Origin: Salinisphaera sp049568105
GTDB taxonomy: Bacteria; Pseudomonadota; Gammaproteobacteria; Nevskiales; Salinisphaeraceae
Assembly (NCBI RefSeq): GCF_049568105.1
Contig: NZ_CP145335.1
Location: 310,001-374,000, forward strand
Length of the DNA: 64,000 bases
Direction of reading: 5' to 3'
Shown here: piece by piece, positions 35,844-44,719 of the stretch
Numbering within the stretch: the stretch's first letter is position 1
How the letters are laid out: every line of letters starts with the position of its first letter
The notes under the pieces: generated by a model
Told to the model about the DNA's origin: nothing
Database searches by the model: none
Seen by the model: the letters and a program-made list of their open reading frames with translations, nothing else
Position numbers and translations under genes: made by a program

Positions 35844-35927
35844 ACAAAGCGTCATAGACCTGCGGCGATGCCACGATATGTCGGCCGTCGCGTCGAGCCG
35901 ACTGCCGCAAAAGGGCAGTTTGAATGC

Positions 35928-36524
35928 TCATGGATGAGCCTGACGATGCCCGACGCGGCGTAGTTCATCGAGCATCAACAGCGTCAAACCCCAAAGTTTT
36001 CGTCCTTGGCCGCAGTCGTAACAGGGCATGGATTTGGCCAGGCGGCCGATGCGCCAGAGCATTCGCTGACGGCGCTCCGGTTCGTCTAGCCATGCCAGCG
36101 CCAGCCATTGCCAGGCCGCGATTTCATGGTTGGTCGTAATGGTCGCTTCGGTCGGGCAGCGATAGACGAACGGCGAGACGATCATTGGCCGTCGCCGGCT
36201 ATGGTCGGGGACCAGCCGATCCGATAGCCGGCCGATGCCCAGGCTGCGCTCCAGCACGAGTCCGGTCTCTTCGGCGGTTTCGCGACAGGCCGCGGTCGAA
36301 GCGCTGGCAGCGTCGCAGTCGTCGATCCGGCCGCCGGGCAGGCCCATATCGCCCGACCAGGGGTCGCCCGGGCGCTGAGCACGTTCGACGACCAGCACTT
36401 CGGTGCCCTGTCGGGACTCGCGCAGGATCACGGCGACTGCAGCGCGCATCAGACGTCGACGCAGTGGATTGCGCCGTGCGCGATAGCGAGCCAGGGCAGT
36501 GACGATCGGGGCGAGCTCATGCAT
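35928..36524 (-). CDS. NUDIX hydrolase, probable CoA pyrophosphatase
   Basis: 198 residues. The NUDIX box is MGLPGGRIDDCDAAS followed by CRETAEETGL (about residues 61-84), providing the REx2EE metal-binding core; the upstream GxxE Glu is replaced by Asp, as in many CoA-type members. RAAVAVILRES (about 26-36) opens the fold. Members of this branch (YeaB/NudL) hydrolyse CoA or related nucleotide diphosphates. The gene ends just right of the AT-rich/DnaA-box region and has no clear operon partner. Confidence 0.83.
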   Translation of the reverse strand: MHELAPIVTALARYRARRNPLRRRLMRAAVAVILRESRQGTEVLVVERAQRPGDPWSGDMGLPGGRIDDCDAASASTAACRETAEETGLVLERSLGIGRLSDRLVPDHSRRRPMIVSPFVYRCPTEATITTNHEIAAWQWLALAWLDEPERRQRMLWRIGRLAKSMPCYDCGQGRKLWGLTLLMLDELRRVGHRQAHP

Positions 36525-36567
36525 GGGGGCTCAGGATACGAGCGATCGGCCTCGACTGCATGCTCAA

Positions 36568-36598
36568 CAAAAAAAGCCGCCCGCAGGCGGCTTTGAAA
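36568..36598 (-). terminator. Bidirectional-looking terminator after the transhydrogenase operon
   Basis: AAAGCCGCC (36573-36581) and GGCGGCTTT (36586-36594) form a strong stem. On the minus strand it is followed by TTTTTTTG, ending the pnt transcript 43 bases after the pntB stop. Confidence 0.85.
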
Positions 36599-36636
36599 AA
36601 CAGCGCATGCGCGCTGGGTGTTCGACCCGGCAAACG

Positions 36637-38034
36637 CTAGATCTGTTTCAGGCCGCTGGTCAGATCGGCACAGACCTGCTTGGCATCGCCGAACACCATG
36701 CGGGTGTTGTCGCCGAAAAACAGATGGTTGGCCACGCCCGAAAAACCAGTGCCCTTGCCGCGCTTGATCACGTACACCTCATGCGCGGCATCGACGTTGA
36801 GAATCGGCATACCGTAGATCGGGCTGCTCTTGTCTTCCTTGGCGGCCGGATTGACCACGTCGTTGGCCCCGATCACCAGCGCTGCGTCGGCATTGGGGAA
36901 TTCCGGATTGATCTCTTCCAGGTCGTAGATCAGGTCGTAGGGTACGCCGGCCTCGGCCAGCAGTACGTTCATATGGCCCGGCATGCGCCCGGCGACCGGG
37001 TGGATAGCGAACTTGACGTCGACACCGTGTTCCTTTTGCAGCGCCTGTACGTACTCCCAGAGCTTGTGCTGGGCCTGGGCCACGGCCAAGCCGTAGCCGG
37101 GCACGATGATCAACGAATCGGCATAGGCCATGGAGGCGGCCGCGTCGAAGGCCTCTACCGATTTCATCTCACCTTCCGGACCTTCGGACTGGCTGCCTTC
37201 GTCCACGCCGAAGCCGGCGAACAGGACATTGGTCAACGAGCGGTTCATGCCTTTGGCCATGAGGTAGGTGAGCAGCGAGCCGGCCGCGCCGACCACCATG
37301 CCGGCGATAATCATGGCCGGGTTGTCGATCACATAGCCTTCGAAGGCCACGGCCAGGCCGGTAAAGGCGTTGTACATGGAGATCACCACCGGCATATCGG
37401 CGCCGCCGATCGGCAGCGTCAGGAGTACGCCGAAGGCCAGGCTGACGATAAAGAACAGGGTGACCAGCACCGGGGCGCCAAAGTTCGAGGCCACGATCGA
37501 CCAGCCGAGGATCACCAACAGCAGCGCCAGCACGCCGTTGATCACCTGCTGGTAGGGCACCCGCATGGTCTTGTCGAGCTTGCCTTCGAGCTTGGCCCAG
37601 GCGATCAGCGAACCGGTGAACGAGACGCCACCGATCGCAGCGCCCAGCACGGCCATGAGGATCAGCCCGAAGCCGGCGCTGAAGGCCTCGTGCGAGTACA
37701 TCTCGATCAAGGCGATCGCGGCCGCGGCGCCGCCGCCCATGCCGTTGTAAAGCGCGACCATCTGCGGCATGGCGGTCATCTGGACCCGCTTGCCGGACAC
37801 CCAGGCCGCGCCGCCGCCGATGGCGATGGCGATGAGCATCAGAATGTAATGCCAGGCGCCGGCATGGATGGCCGGATGGAAGAAGGTGAAGACCACGGCG
37901 ACCAGCATGCCGATGCCGGCCAGCTTGATGCCCTTCTTGGCAGTGCGTGGCGAGCCCATCTGCTTGAGCCCGTAGATGAATAGCACTGCCGCCACGAAAT
38001 AGCTGGCGTTGACCAGAAAGCCCCAGAATCCCAT
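36637..38034 (-). CDS. pntB: NAD(P) transhydrogenase subunit beta
   Basis: 465-residue inner-membrane subunit of proton-translocating transhydrogenase, which uses the proton gradient to reduce NADP+ with NADH. About nine helices fill the first 260 residues. The C-terminal dIII domain binds NADP(H): VPGYGLAVAQAQHKLWE (about 310-326), HPVAGRMPGHMNVLLAEAGV (about 342-361) and GANDVVNPAA (about 388-397) are hallmarks. It is the third gene of the operon at 36637-39565. Confidence 0.97.
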   Translation of the reverse strand: MGFWGFLVNASYFVAAVLFIYGLKQMGSPRTAKKGIKLAGIGMLVAVVFTFFHPAIHAGAWHYILMLIAIAIGGGAAWVSGKRVQMTAMPQMVALYNGMGGGAAAAIALIEMYSHEAFSAGFGLILMAVLGAAIGGVSFTGSLIAWAKLEGKLDKTMRVPYQQVINGVLALLLVILGWSIVASNFGAPVLVTLFFIVSLAFGVLLTLPIGGADMPVVISMYNAFTGLAVAFEGYVIDNPAMIIAGMVVGAAGSLLTYLMAKGMNRSLTNVLFAGFGVDEGSQSEGPEGEMKSVEAFDAAASMAYADSLIIVPGYGLAVAQAQHKLWEYVQALQKEHGVDVKFAIHPVAGRMPGHMNVLLAEAGVPYDLIYDLEEINPEFPNADAALVIGANDVVNPAAKEDKSSPIYGMPILNVDAAHEVYVIKRGKGTGFSGVANHLFFGDNTRMVFGDAKQVCADLTSGLKQI

Positions 38035-38066
38035 AGGTCTATCCTCTTATTGTTGTCGTTTTCGGA

Positions 38067-38351
38067 TCAGTCCTTGGAGGACTTGAACATTTCGAGCATG
38101 CGCTCGGTGACCACGTAGCCACCCACGGCGTTGCCGGCGGCCAGGATGGTACCGACGAACCCGATCAGGGTTTCCCAGAAGCCGTCGGCATTGCCGAGTG
38201 CCACCATCGCGCCGACCAGCACGATGCCGTGCACGAAGTTCGAGCCGGACATCAACGGCGTATGCAGGATCGTCGGCACCCGGCCGATGATCTCGTAGCC
38301 GGTGAATGCGGCCAGCATGAAGATATAGAGCGCAACAAAACCGGTAATCAT
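38067..38351 (-). CDS. NAD(P) transhydrogenase alpha subunit, membrane part (PntAB type)
   Basis: 94-residue membrane protein with three helices (about 2-20, 33-52, 58-82). GYEIIGRVPTILHTPLMSGSN (split: GYEIIGRVPTILHT / PLMSGSN, about 18-38) and the ending TERMLEMFKSSKD match the short membrane half of the split alpha subunit, as in Rhodospirillum. It sits between the soluble alpha gene (38 bases upstream) and pntB (32 bases downstream). Confidence 0.95.
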   Translation of the reverse strand: MITGFVALYIFMLAAFTGYEIIGRVPTILHTPLMSGSNFVHGIVLVGAMVALGNADGFWETLIGFVGTILAAGNAVGGYVVTERMLEMFKSSKD

Positions 38352-38389
38352 AATCTCCTCCTAAATCGCTCGACGCGCGGGCAGCGCGG

Positions 38390-39565
38390 TTATTCGGCCT
38401 GGGTCTGCAATGCTTTGGCGACCGCTTCGTTGACTATGCGTCCTTCGTGGGTCAGCACCGACTTGGCCAGGATTTCGTCGTCCCAGTTGAAGTCAAGCCG
38501 GTGGGTCTTGTCGCCCGGTTTGGCGTCGTCTTGGCCTGGTTCCTCGACGAGAATCAGCTGTAAGAAGTTGAACAGGTTCTGGGCATACATTTCGCTGGCG
38601 TGCTCGGCGAGCAGGGCCGGCATGTTGGAAGGCCCGTGGATCGTGACCGCGCCGTGGGTGATGACTTCGTCGGGCTGGGTCAGCTCGCAGTTGCCGCCGC
38701 CGGCGGCCCCCAGATCGATGAGTACCGAGCCGGGCTTCATGGCTTCGACCATGGCTCGGGATACGATCTTCGGCGCTGGCTTGCCGGGCACTGCCGCGGT
38801 CGTGATCACGGCATCGGCATCGGCCATGTTTTGGGCCAGCATGTCCTGCTGTTTTTGTTTTTCGTCGGCGGTGAGCTCGCGGGCATAGCCGCCCTCGGCT
38901 TCGGCCTTTACGCCTTCGGCGACCAGAAACTCGGCACCCAGCGATTCGACCTGTTCCTTGGTATCGGTGCGTACGTCGTAGCCATAGACCTTGGCGCCCA
39001 GCCGCCCGGCGGTGGCGATCGCCTGTAGCCCGGCGACCCCGGCACCAATCACTAGCACCTTGGCCGGGCGAATGGTGCCGGCTGCCGTGGTGAGCATCGG
39101 CAGAAACCGTTCCAGCGAATTGGCCGCCATCAGGGCGGCTTTATAGCCCGCCGCATTGGCCTGGGACGACAGCGCATCCATGGACTGGGCGCGGGTGATA
39201 CGCGGGATCAGCTCCATGGCGAAGCAGGTGATCTCGTTTTTCTGCAGGGTGGCGACTACGTCCGGATTGTTGTGCCCCTGGACGAAGCTGATCAGTACCG
39301 AGCCGCGGCGCATCTTGTCGATCTGCTTGGGCTCGGGGGCATTGACCGCAAGCACGACATTGGCGGTATAGATCTCGTCAGCGCGGCCGGACAGCATCAC
39401 CGGCTCTTCGAAGGCCTCGTCCGGAATCCGGCTGCCTTGCCCGGCACCTTTGGCCACGGTCAGCGCGACGTCTAGCTTGCCGAGCTTCTTGGCGACTTTC
39501 GGCACCATCGCGATACGTTTTTCGCCGGCGGCGGTTTCTTTGGTCACTGAAATGGATACGGTCAT
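38390..39565 (-). CDS. pntA: NAD(P) transhydrogenase alpha subunit, soluble NAD(H)-binding part
   Basis: 391-residue cytoplasmic dI subunit related to alanine dehydrogenase. The N-terminus VTKETAAGEKRIAMVPKVAKKL is typical, the Rossmann motif is VLVIGAGVAGLQAIATAGRLGA (split: VLVIGAGVAGLQAI / ATAGRLGA, about 171-192), and ITTAAVPGKPAPKIVS plus LIDLGAAGGGNCE (about 277-289) follow. The operon order alpha1-alpha2-beta with three separate genes is the Rhodospirillum-type arrangement rather than the two-gene E. coli one. A 197-base upstream region (39566-39762) precedes it. Confidence 0.96.
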   Translation of the reverse strand: MTVSISVTKETAAGEKRIAMVPKVAKKLGKLDVALTVAKGAGQGSRIPDEAFEEPVMLSGRADEIYTANVVLAVNAPEPKQIDKMRRGSVLISFVQGHNNPDVVATLQKNEITCFAMELIPRITRAQSMDALSSQANAAGYKAALMAANSLERFLPMLTTAAGTIRPAKVLVIGAGVAGLQAIATAGRLGAKVYGYDVRTDTKEQVESLGAEFLVAEGVKAEAEGGYARELTADEKQKQQDMLAQNMADADAVITTAAVPGKPAPKIVSRAMVEAMKPGSVLIDLGAAGGGNCELTQPDEVITHGAVTIHGPSNMPALLAEHASEMYAQNLFNFLQLILVEEPGQDDAKPGDKTHRLDFNWDDEILAKSVLTHEGRIVNEAVAKALQTQAE

Positions 39566-39762
39566 ATTGTTTCTCGGCTTTGAAGATGTCGAGGTGTTGT
39601 TATCTGGGACCGGTTAAGTGCGATCTCCCCTGCACTGTGATCGGATGTAACCACAGATTCGTACCTGTCGCGAGCACATAAGAATAGAATTCGATGTTCG
39701 AACGCGGCCATCAAATCCTGTGCCAAAACGGGTGTTTCGAATCAAATTGGTGACAACCGTTT

Positions 39763-40530
39763 TTATTGCGTCGTCAGTTTCTCCGGTTTCTGTTCAATAT
39801 AGCCGTCCGGGATCGCGAATCGGCTGTCCGGAATATCGGCGTGGCTGATTGCCGCTAGCGAACGCCGTTCGCCGGACACGCTATCGACGAAACGCACCGG
39901 CATGCCGGACAGGTCGCGATAGGGCAGGCCGATGCCTTCCAGGCCGGTGCCTTCGAGCATGTCCTGTAGCAGTGCGAACATCGATCGCACGGTCGCGAAA
40001 CTGTCCTTGGATAGACCCAGCGCGTCCGCACTGGCGACACACATCTTGTCGGCGGGCTGGCCACCGCGCACGATCTGGATCACGTTGCAGGCGATGCCGT
40101 TGACCTGGTCGGTTGCCCCGGTGCGGTCGATGCCGACCGAGCGACTCTTGCCGCTCAGGCCAGGAATTTTAGCCACCATGGCCGCACGGGCGGCCGGGCG
40201 CTGATCCTTGGGCAGCTTCTGCAGCCGGTTTTCAATTCGTGCCCGCAGCGCATCCATCTGGTGCCGGATCTCGCCGGCGGCGTTCTTGTCCAGTCGGGTA
40301 TAGGTCTGCTCGGACGGTGTGACCGACACGATCGCCGGATCGTCGGCCCGATAGAGCTGCCAGCTATCGCCGTCGCCGTCGATGCGTACCGCCTCGGCGG
40401 TGATATAAACCTGGTACTGGCCGCTGGCCCCGACATAGGTCAGGGTGGTGTCGGCCTGAGCGGCGCTGAATAGCCCGGTCAGGGCCAGGATCATGGCAGC
40501 GCCGGCCAGGCGCCACGTGCTGCGAGTCAT
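39763..40530 (-). CDS. Exported protein of unknown function (DUF4412-like)
   Basis: 255 residues from the ATG at 40530 (MTRSTWRLAG), with a clear signal peptide (about 6-27, cleaved near AQA-DTT). The mature part has beta strands typical of soluble periplasmic proteins and two cysteines, in GIACNVIQI and ADKMCVASAD (possible disulfide). It resembles DUF4412-type proteins: a strand, then Q-x-Y-x-x-L near SEQTYTRLDK, and an ending FAIPDGYIEQ similar to FxIPxGY. No function is assigned. It is divergent from the flap-nuclease gene. Confidence 0.65.
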   Translation of the reverse strand: MTRSTWRLAGAAMILALTGLFSAAQADTTLTYVGASGQYQVYITAEAVRIDGDGDSWQLYRADDPAIVSVTPSEQTYTRLDKNAAGEIRHQMDALRARIENRLQKLPKDQRPAARAAMVAKIPGLSGKSRSVGIDRTGATDQVNGIACNVIQIVRGGQPADKMCVASADALGLSKDSFATVRSMFALLQDMLEGTGLEGIGLPYRDLSGMPVRFVDSVSGERRSLAAISHADIPDSRFAIPDGYIEQKPEKLTTQ

Positions 40531-40600
40531 AGACAATCTCCGAATCGTACGAATCGATGGCGCATGGCGCACACCGGCGATCGATCAGTACACTAACGAT

Positions 40601-41482
40601 ATGCTGCTGATCGACGCCAGCGTCTATATCTTTCGTGCCTTCCATGCGCTGCCGGACAGTATCACCGGTCGCGGTGGTCGACCGCTGAACGCGGTGCACG
40701 GCTATGCGACGTTCCTTACCGGGCTACTTGAACAGGTCGACGACGACCAGATCGCGGCCGCGTTCGATGAATCGTTGACCAGCTCGTTTCGCAACGAGTG
40801 GTTTGCCGATTACAAGGCCAATCGAGAAGCCCCGCCGGCCGAGCTGGTCGACCAGATCGCGGCCTGTCGCGAGCTGACCGAGGGACTGGGCATTGCCACC
40901 CTGTCCAGCCCGCGCTACGAAGCCGATGATTTGATCGGCAGCCTGGCCGCAGGCGCCCAAGCGCCGGTTACGATCGTAACTTCCGATAAGGACCTGGCCC
41001 AGCTGCTTGGTACCTCCGATGTGCTCTGGGACTATGCCCGCGAGGCCCGCTACGATCGGCAAGCGATTCAGGCCCGGTTCGGCGTGGTGGCCGAGCACAT
41101 ACCCGATTATCTGGCGCTGGTCGGCGACGCGGTCGACAATATCCCAGGCGTGCCTGGCATTGGAGCCAAGACAGCAGCTGCCCTGCTGGCCCGTTTCGAC
41201 AGTCTGGAGACCATGCTGGCCGATCTCGAAGCCGTGCGTGATTCCGGCCTACGCGGGGCGAAGTCGCTGGCTGGCAAGCTCGATACCCATGCCGAGCAGG
41301 CGCGGCTGTCGCGCCGACTGGCGGTGATTGTGATCGATATCGAACTCGAGCCGGCACAGCGCGATATCCGCCGGCGCGCGGCCAATCTCGAGCGCCTTGA
41401 TGCGCTGTGTCAGGCGATCGGCGCCGGCCATCGCCTGCGGCGCCAGCTCGGGCTGTCCGAATACAAGGAAGCGAACCCATGA
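40601..41482 (+). CDS. Flap endonuclease-like 5'-3' exonuclease
   Basis: 293-residue stand-alone 5'-nuclease related to the N-terminal domain of DNA polymerase I and to ExoIX/Xni. The start ATG at 40601 gives MLLIDASVYIFRAFHALP, the N-terminal metal motif. The acidic cluster YEADDLIGSLA (about 107-117) and TSDKDLAQLL (about 128-137) and the helix-3-turn-helix region GDAVDNIPGVPGIGAKTAAALL (split: GDAVDNIPGVPG / IGAKTAAALL, about 171-192) are intact. It would process flaps or RNA primers. Its last bases overlap the fructosamine-kinase start (ATGA). Confidence 0.88.
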   Translation: MLLIDASVYIFRAFHALPDSITGRGGRPLNAVHGYATFLTGLLEQVDDDQIAAAFDESLTSSFRNEWFADYKANREAPPAELVDQIAACRELTEGLGIATLSSPRYEADDLIGSLAAGAQAPVTIVTSDKDLAQLLGTSDVLWDYAREARYDRQAIQARFGVVAEHIPDYLALVGDAVDNIPGVPGIGAKTAAALLARFDSLETMLADLEAVRDSGLRGAKSLAGKLDTHAEQARLSRRLAVIVIDIELEPAQRDIRRRAANLERLDALCQAIGAGHRLRRQLGLSEYKEANP

Positions 41483-42357
41483 GTGTATGGCAAGCCATTG
41501 AAGCCGCAATCGAGTCCGCGACCGGGGCGGCATTTGCCATCGACGACCAGCGCGCGGCGATGGGCGGGGACATCAACGATGCCCATGTGCTGAGCGATGG
41601 CCGCCACCAGTTCTTCGTCAAGACCAATCGTGCCGATCGGCGCGCGATGTTCGAAGCCGAGGCGGCCGGTCTCAAAGAGCTGCGGCAATCCGCGGCCCTG
41701 CGCGTTCCCGAGCCGATCACCGTCGACAGCAGCGACGATACGGCCTTCATCGTGCTCGAATATGTCGAACTGGAGCGGCCGACCCGCGCTGCGATGAGCG
41801 CCCTAGGCGAGGGGCTGGCCGAGTTGCACGGCATCGTTGCGCCGCGCCACGGCTGGGATCGCGACAACACCCTAGGCCCGAATCCGCAGCACAACACGCC
41901 GCATGCCGACTGGGTCGAATTCTGGCGCGAGAATCGGCTGGCCGTGATGCTGGATGCGTTGACACCGAGCTACCCGGAGTTGGCCCGCGAGGGCGACCGG
42001 CTGTTGGCGGCCTTGCCGGACCTGCTGGCCGGGCACACGCCCGAGGCCTCGTTGCTGCACGGTGATCTGTGGGGGGGCAATGCCGGAATGGACAGCGCCG
42101 GCACACCAGTGATTTACGATCCGGCGGTCTATTACGGCGACCGCGAGACCGATCTGGCCCTAACCGAACTGTTCGGCGGTTTCGCGCCGGAGTTCTATGA
42201 AGCCTATTGGGGCGCCTGGCCGCCGGCACCCGGCTACCGGGAAATCCGGCGGCCGCTGTATCAGCTGCATCATCTGCTCAATCATGCCCGGCTGTTCGGC
42301 GGCGGCTTCGCCGGCCAAGCCCAGCGCGTTATGCAGCAGCTCGTCGCCCAGGTCTGA
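41479..42357 (+). CDS. Fructosamine/ketosamine kinase family protein
   Basis: 292 residues from the ATG at 41479, overlapping the nuclease stop by four bases. The aminoglycoside-phosphotransferase-like fold shows GGDINDAHVLSDG (about 31-43, the family's GGxxN), the Lys of FFVKTNR, the catalytic LLHGDLWGGNAG (about 192-203) and the metal Asp in VIYDPAVYYGDRETDLAL (about 210-227). It phosphorylates glycated amines so that the sugar can be removed, a protein-repair function. The overlap implies translational coupling with the nuclease, which has no obvious functional link. Confidence 0.92.
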   Translation: MSVWQAIEAAIESATGAAFAIDDQRAAMGGDINDAHVLSDGRHQFFVKTNRADRRAMFEAEAAGLKELRQSAALRVPEPITVDSSDDTAFIVLEYVELERPTRAAMSALGEGLAELHGIVAPRHGWDRDNTLGPNPQHNTPHADWVEFWRENRLAVMLDALTPSYPELAREGDRLLAALPDLLAGHTPEASLLHGDLWGGNAGMDSAGTPVIYDPAVYYGDRETDLALTELFGGFAPEFYEAYWGAWPPAPGYREIRRPLYQLHHLLNHARLFGGGFAGQAQRVMQQLVAQV

Positions 42358-42437
42358 CCGTTTGTCCGGCCAGCCCTGGGGTTGAGCCCATCGGCGCCGT
42401 TACAATACGCGCCCAGCCAGTTCAAGCGCGGCATGCC

Positions 42438-43280
42438 ATGAGCGAAATCCCTGTCCTCGATACCCGAGCGCCGGCCGGTCTGACCCCCGGTTCGGTCGCG
42501 GCCAACAAGTTGACCAAGCGGCTACGGCGCCAGGCCGGGCAGGCGATCGTGGACTACGGCATGATCCGCGACGGCGACCGGGTCATGGTCTGTCTGTCCG
42601 GCGGCAAGGACAGCTATACGTTGCTGGATACGCTGCTGTATCTACAGCAGGTGGCGCCGGTCTCGTTTTCCCTGCGGGCGGTCAATCTCGATCAAAAGCA
42701 GCCCGGCTTCCCCGAGCATGTATTGCCCGAATATCTGGCCGACCTCGGCGTCGACTACGAGATTATCGAGCAGGACACCTATTCGGTGGTCACCGAAAAG
42801 ATCGCCCCGGGGGCGACCATGTGCGGGCTGTGTTCGCGCCTGCGGCGGGGCATTTTGTATCGCTATGCGCGCGAGAACGGTTTTACGCGCATCGCCCTGG
42901 GCCATCATCGCGACGATATCGTGGAAACCATGTTCCTCAATATGTTCCACGGCGGGCGCATGGCTGGCATGCCACCCAAGCTGAAATCCGACGATGGCGA
43001 TAACGTGGTGATCCGGCCGCTGGCCTACTGTGCCGAAAACGATATCGAGAAGTACTCGCGGCTCAAGCAGTTCCCGATCATTCCCTGCAATCTCTGCGGT
43101 TCCCAGGACAATCTGGCCCGGCAGAACATCAAGCAGATGCTAGTCGACTGGGAAGCCGAGGATCCGGGCCGCAGCGAACGTATTTTCCGCGCCATGACGC
43201 GGATCGCGCCTTCGCAGATGGCTGATCGTGAGCTATTCGATTTCGTCGGCCTAGAAAGCGACGGCCCGACGGACTCATGA
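42438..43280 (+). CDS. ttcA: TtcA, tRNA 2-thiocytidine synthetase
   Basis: 280-residue enzyme that thiolates C32 of some tRNAs. The PP-loop is CLSGGKDSYTLLD (about 54-66). Two CxxC pairs, GATMCGLCSRLRRG (about 130-143) and IPCNLCGSQ (about 217-225), bind the Fe-S cluster. LGHHRDDIVETMFLNMFHGG (about 154-173) is a family signature. I start at the ATG at 42438 (MSEIPVLDTRAP); the longer upstream frame overlaps the kinase gene and has no family similarity. Confidence 0.96.
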   Translation: MSEIPVLDTRAPAGLTPGSVAANKLTKRLRRQAGQAIVDYGMIRDGDRVMVCLSGGKDSYTLLDTLLYLQQVAPVSFSLRAVNLDQKQPGFPEHVLPEYLADLGVDYEIIEQDTYSVVTEKIAPGATMCGLCSRLRRGILYRYARENGFTRIALGHHRDDIVETMFLNMFHGGRMAGMPPKLKSDDGDNVVIRPLAYCAENDIEKYSRLKQFPIIPCNLCGSQDNLARQNIKQMLVDWEAEDPGRSERIFRAMTRIAPSQMADRELFDFVGLESDGPTDS

Positions 43281-43327
43281 TGCGGGCGGATTGTGTGCAG
43301 TGATCCGTGGAAGTACCCAGCCCGTTC

Positions 43328-43356
43328 TTGAAAACGATTCTCACCCACCGCATACT
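43328..43356 (+). promoter_or_regulatory. Probable promoter of the desaturase gene
   Basis: TTGAAA (43328-43333), a 17-base spacer and CATACT (43351-43356) make a reasonable sigma-70 promoter. Transcription would start near 43363, about 60 bases before the coding start. Confidence 0.5.
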
Positions 43357-43365
43357 AAAAGCCGC

Positions 43366-43383
43366 TGTGCACGTTTGTGCACT
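43366..43383. promoter_or_regulatory. Palindromic operator candidate upstream of the desaturase
   Basis: GTGCAC-GTTT-GTGCAC (43367-43382) is a perfect inverted repeat lying just after the predicted transcription start. Desaturase genes in gammaproteobacteria are often controlled by TetR-type regulators (FabR/DesT) that bind palindromes of about this size. Which protein binds here is unknown. Confidence 0.45.
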
Positions 43384-43424
43384 ACAGCTATAGAAAGAGA
43401 GTTTCCCACGAGGTTCGCCTAGCA

Positions 43425-44624
43425 ATGAGCGAAAAAACCAAGCGGTTCAGGTTTCCGCAAAATCAACACATGGACGACCACTTCGATTGGTGGAACTTCA
43501 TGCCCATGGCCCTGATGCACCTGGGTCTGATCGGGATCTGGTGGACCGGGTTCACCTGGACCTCGGTCGCGATGTGCGCGTTTTTGTACGTAGCGCGTGT
43601 GTTCGGCATCACGGCCGGTTACCACCGCTACTTCTCGCATCGTGGCTACAAGACCAGCCGCGGCTTCCAGTTCGTACTGGCGCTGTTGGGCGCAACTGCG
43701 TTGCAAAAGGGTCCGCTGTGGTGGGCCGCCAAGCACCGCGAACACCATCGCGATACCGATGAGCCGGAAGATGCGCATTCGCCGCGCCAATACGGCTTCT
43801 GGGATGCGCATGTCGGCTGGGTCTATCGCGAAGCCCGCTCTAATCCGGACATGGATCTGATCAAGGATTTCTCCAAGTATCCGGAAATTCGCTGGGTCGA
43901 GCGCCATCAGTATGCGCCCGGTATTGTCCTGGCGTTGCTCTGTTTCGCGATCGACGGCTGGACCGGTCTGTTGGTGGGTTGGTTGTTGTCGACCATCCTG
44001 GTCTACCACGCCACGTTCACGATCAACTCGCTGGACCATATGTTCGGCCGTCAGCGCTATCTGACCGGCGACGACTCGCGCAACAACTGGTTGATGGCGC
44101 TGCTGTCGATGGGTGAAGGGTGGCATAACAACCATCACTACTACCCGGCGACTGCCCGCAACGGCTTCTTCTGGTGGGAGTTCGATCCGACCTACTACAT
44201 GCTGGTCGGACTCGAGAAAGTCGGCCTGGTATGGAATCTGCGCCAACCGCCGAAGTCGATTCTCGCTAACGAGAAACCGCCGACCCAGAAGATCATCGAC
44301 AAGTGTGCGGTGTATATCGCGGAAGGCTTCTCGGCCGAGCGCATCAGCGCCAATATTCGTGAGCGCTGGGAAGGCAGCCACGTCATGGACGATCTGCGTA
44401 GCCATGCCCGCGATACCTGGAGCGCAGCCGAGAACTATCTGGCCGAGGTCGAACTGCCGGAATTCCCGAGCGCCGAAGAACTCAAGGCCCGGGCCCACAA
44501 GCAGTTCAAGATCCGCCACGAAGGCTTGGATCGGGCAATCGAACGAGCGCAGGACATGCTGCGTCGTTCCGTCTCCCAGCGTCTGATCGAAGACGTCCAG
44601 GCCGAGCATCGCAGCACGGCCTAA
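43425..44624 (+). CDS. Acyl-CoA delta-9 fatty acid desaturase
   Basis: 399-residue integral membrane di-iron desaturase, which introduces a cis double bond into saturated acyl chains. The three histidine boxes are HRYFSH (67-72), HREHH (104-108) and HNNHH (234-238), with hydrophobic helices around 27-60, 82-97, 165-200. The C-terminal 130 residues after KPPTQKIIDK are helical and charged and are longer than in the minimal DesA-type enzyme. I start at the ATG at 43425 (MSEKTKRFRF). It has its own promoter and terminator, so it is a single-gene unit. Confidence 0.95.
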   Translation: MSEKTKRFRFPQNQHMDDHFDWWNFMPMALMHLGLIGIWWTGFTWTSVAMCAFLYVARVFGITAGYHRYFSHRGYKTSRGFQFVLALLGATALQKGPLWWAAKHREHHRDTDEPEDAHSPRQYGFWDAHVGWVYREARSNPDMDLIKDFSKYPEIRWVERHQYAPGIVLALLCFAIDGWTGLLVGWLLSTILVYHATFTINSLDHMFGRQRYLTGDDSRNNWLMALLSMGEGWHNNHHYYPATARNGFFWWEFDPTYYMLVGLEKVGLVWNLRQPPKSILANEKPPTQKIIDKCAVYIAEGFSAERISANIRERWEGSHVMDDLRSHARDTWSAAENYLAEVELPEFPSAEELKARAHKQFKIRHEGLDRAIERAQDMLRRSVSQRLIEDVQAEHRSTA

Positions 44625-44672
44625 GGCTGGATGGTCGATTCGAACAGCCTACAGGGTTGTTCCGAGCCTCGA

Positions 44673-44703
44673 AGCCCGTCGCGATAGCGGCGGGCTTTTT
44701 TTA
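44673..44703 (+). terminator. Rho-independent terminator of the desaturase gene
   Basis: AGCCCGTCG (44673-44681) pairs with CGGCGGGCT (44688-44696), with one G-T pair, and is followed by TTTTTTT. Confidence 0.88.
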
Positions 44704-44719
44704 TGCATGGCATGCGTCT

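Noticed and set aside
36499..37983. 494-codon open frame on the plus strand
   Set aside because: It lies antisense to pntB, reads as low-complexity His/Asp/Gly text, and is explained by the GC-rich third-position pattern of pntB.
43419..44609. 396-codon open frame on the minus strand
   Set aside because: Antisense to the desaturase gene, whose three His boxes prove the other strand.
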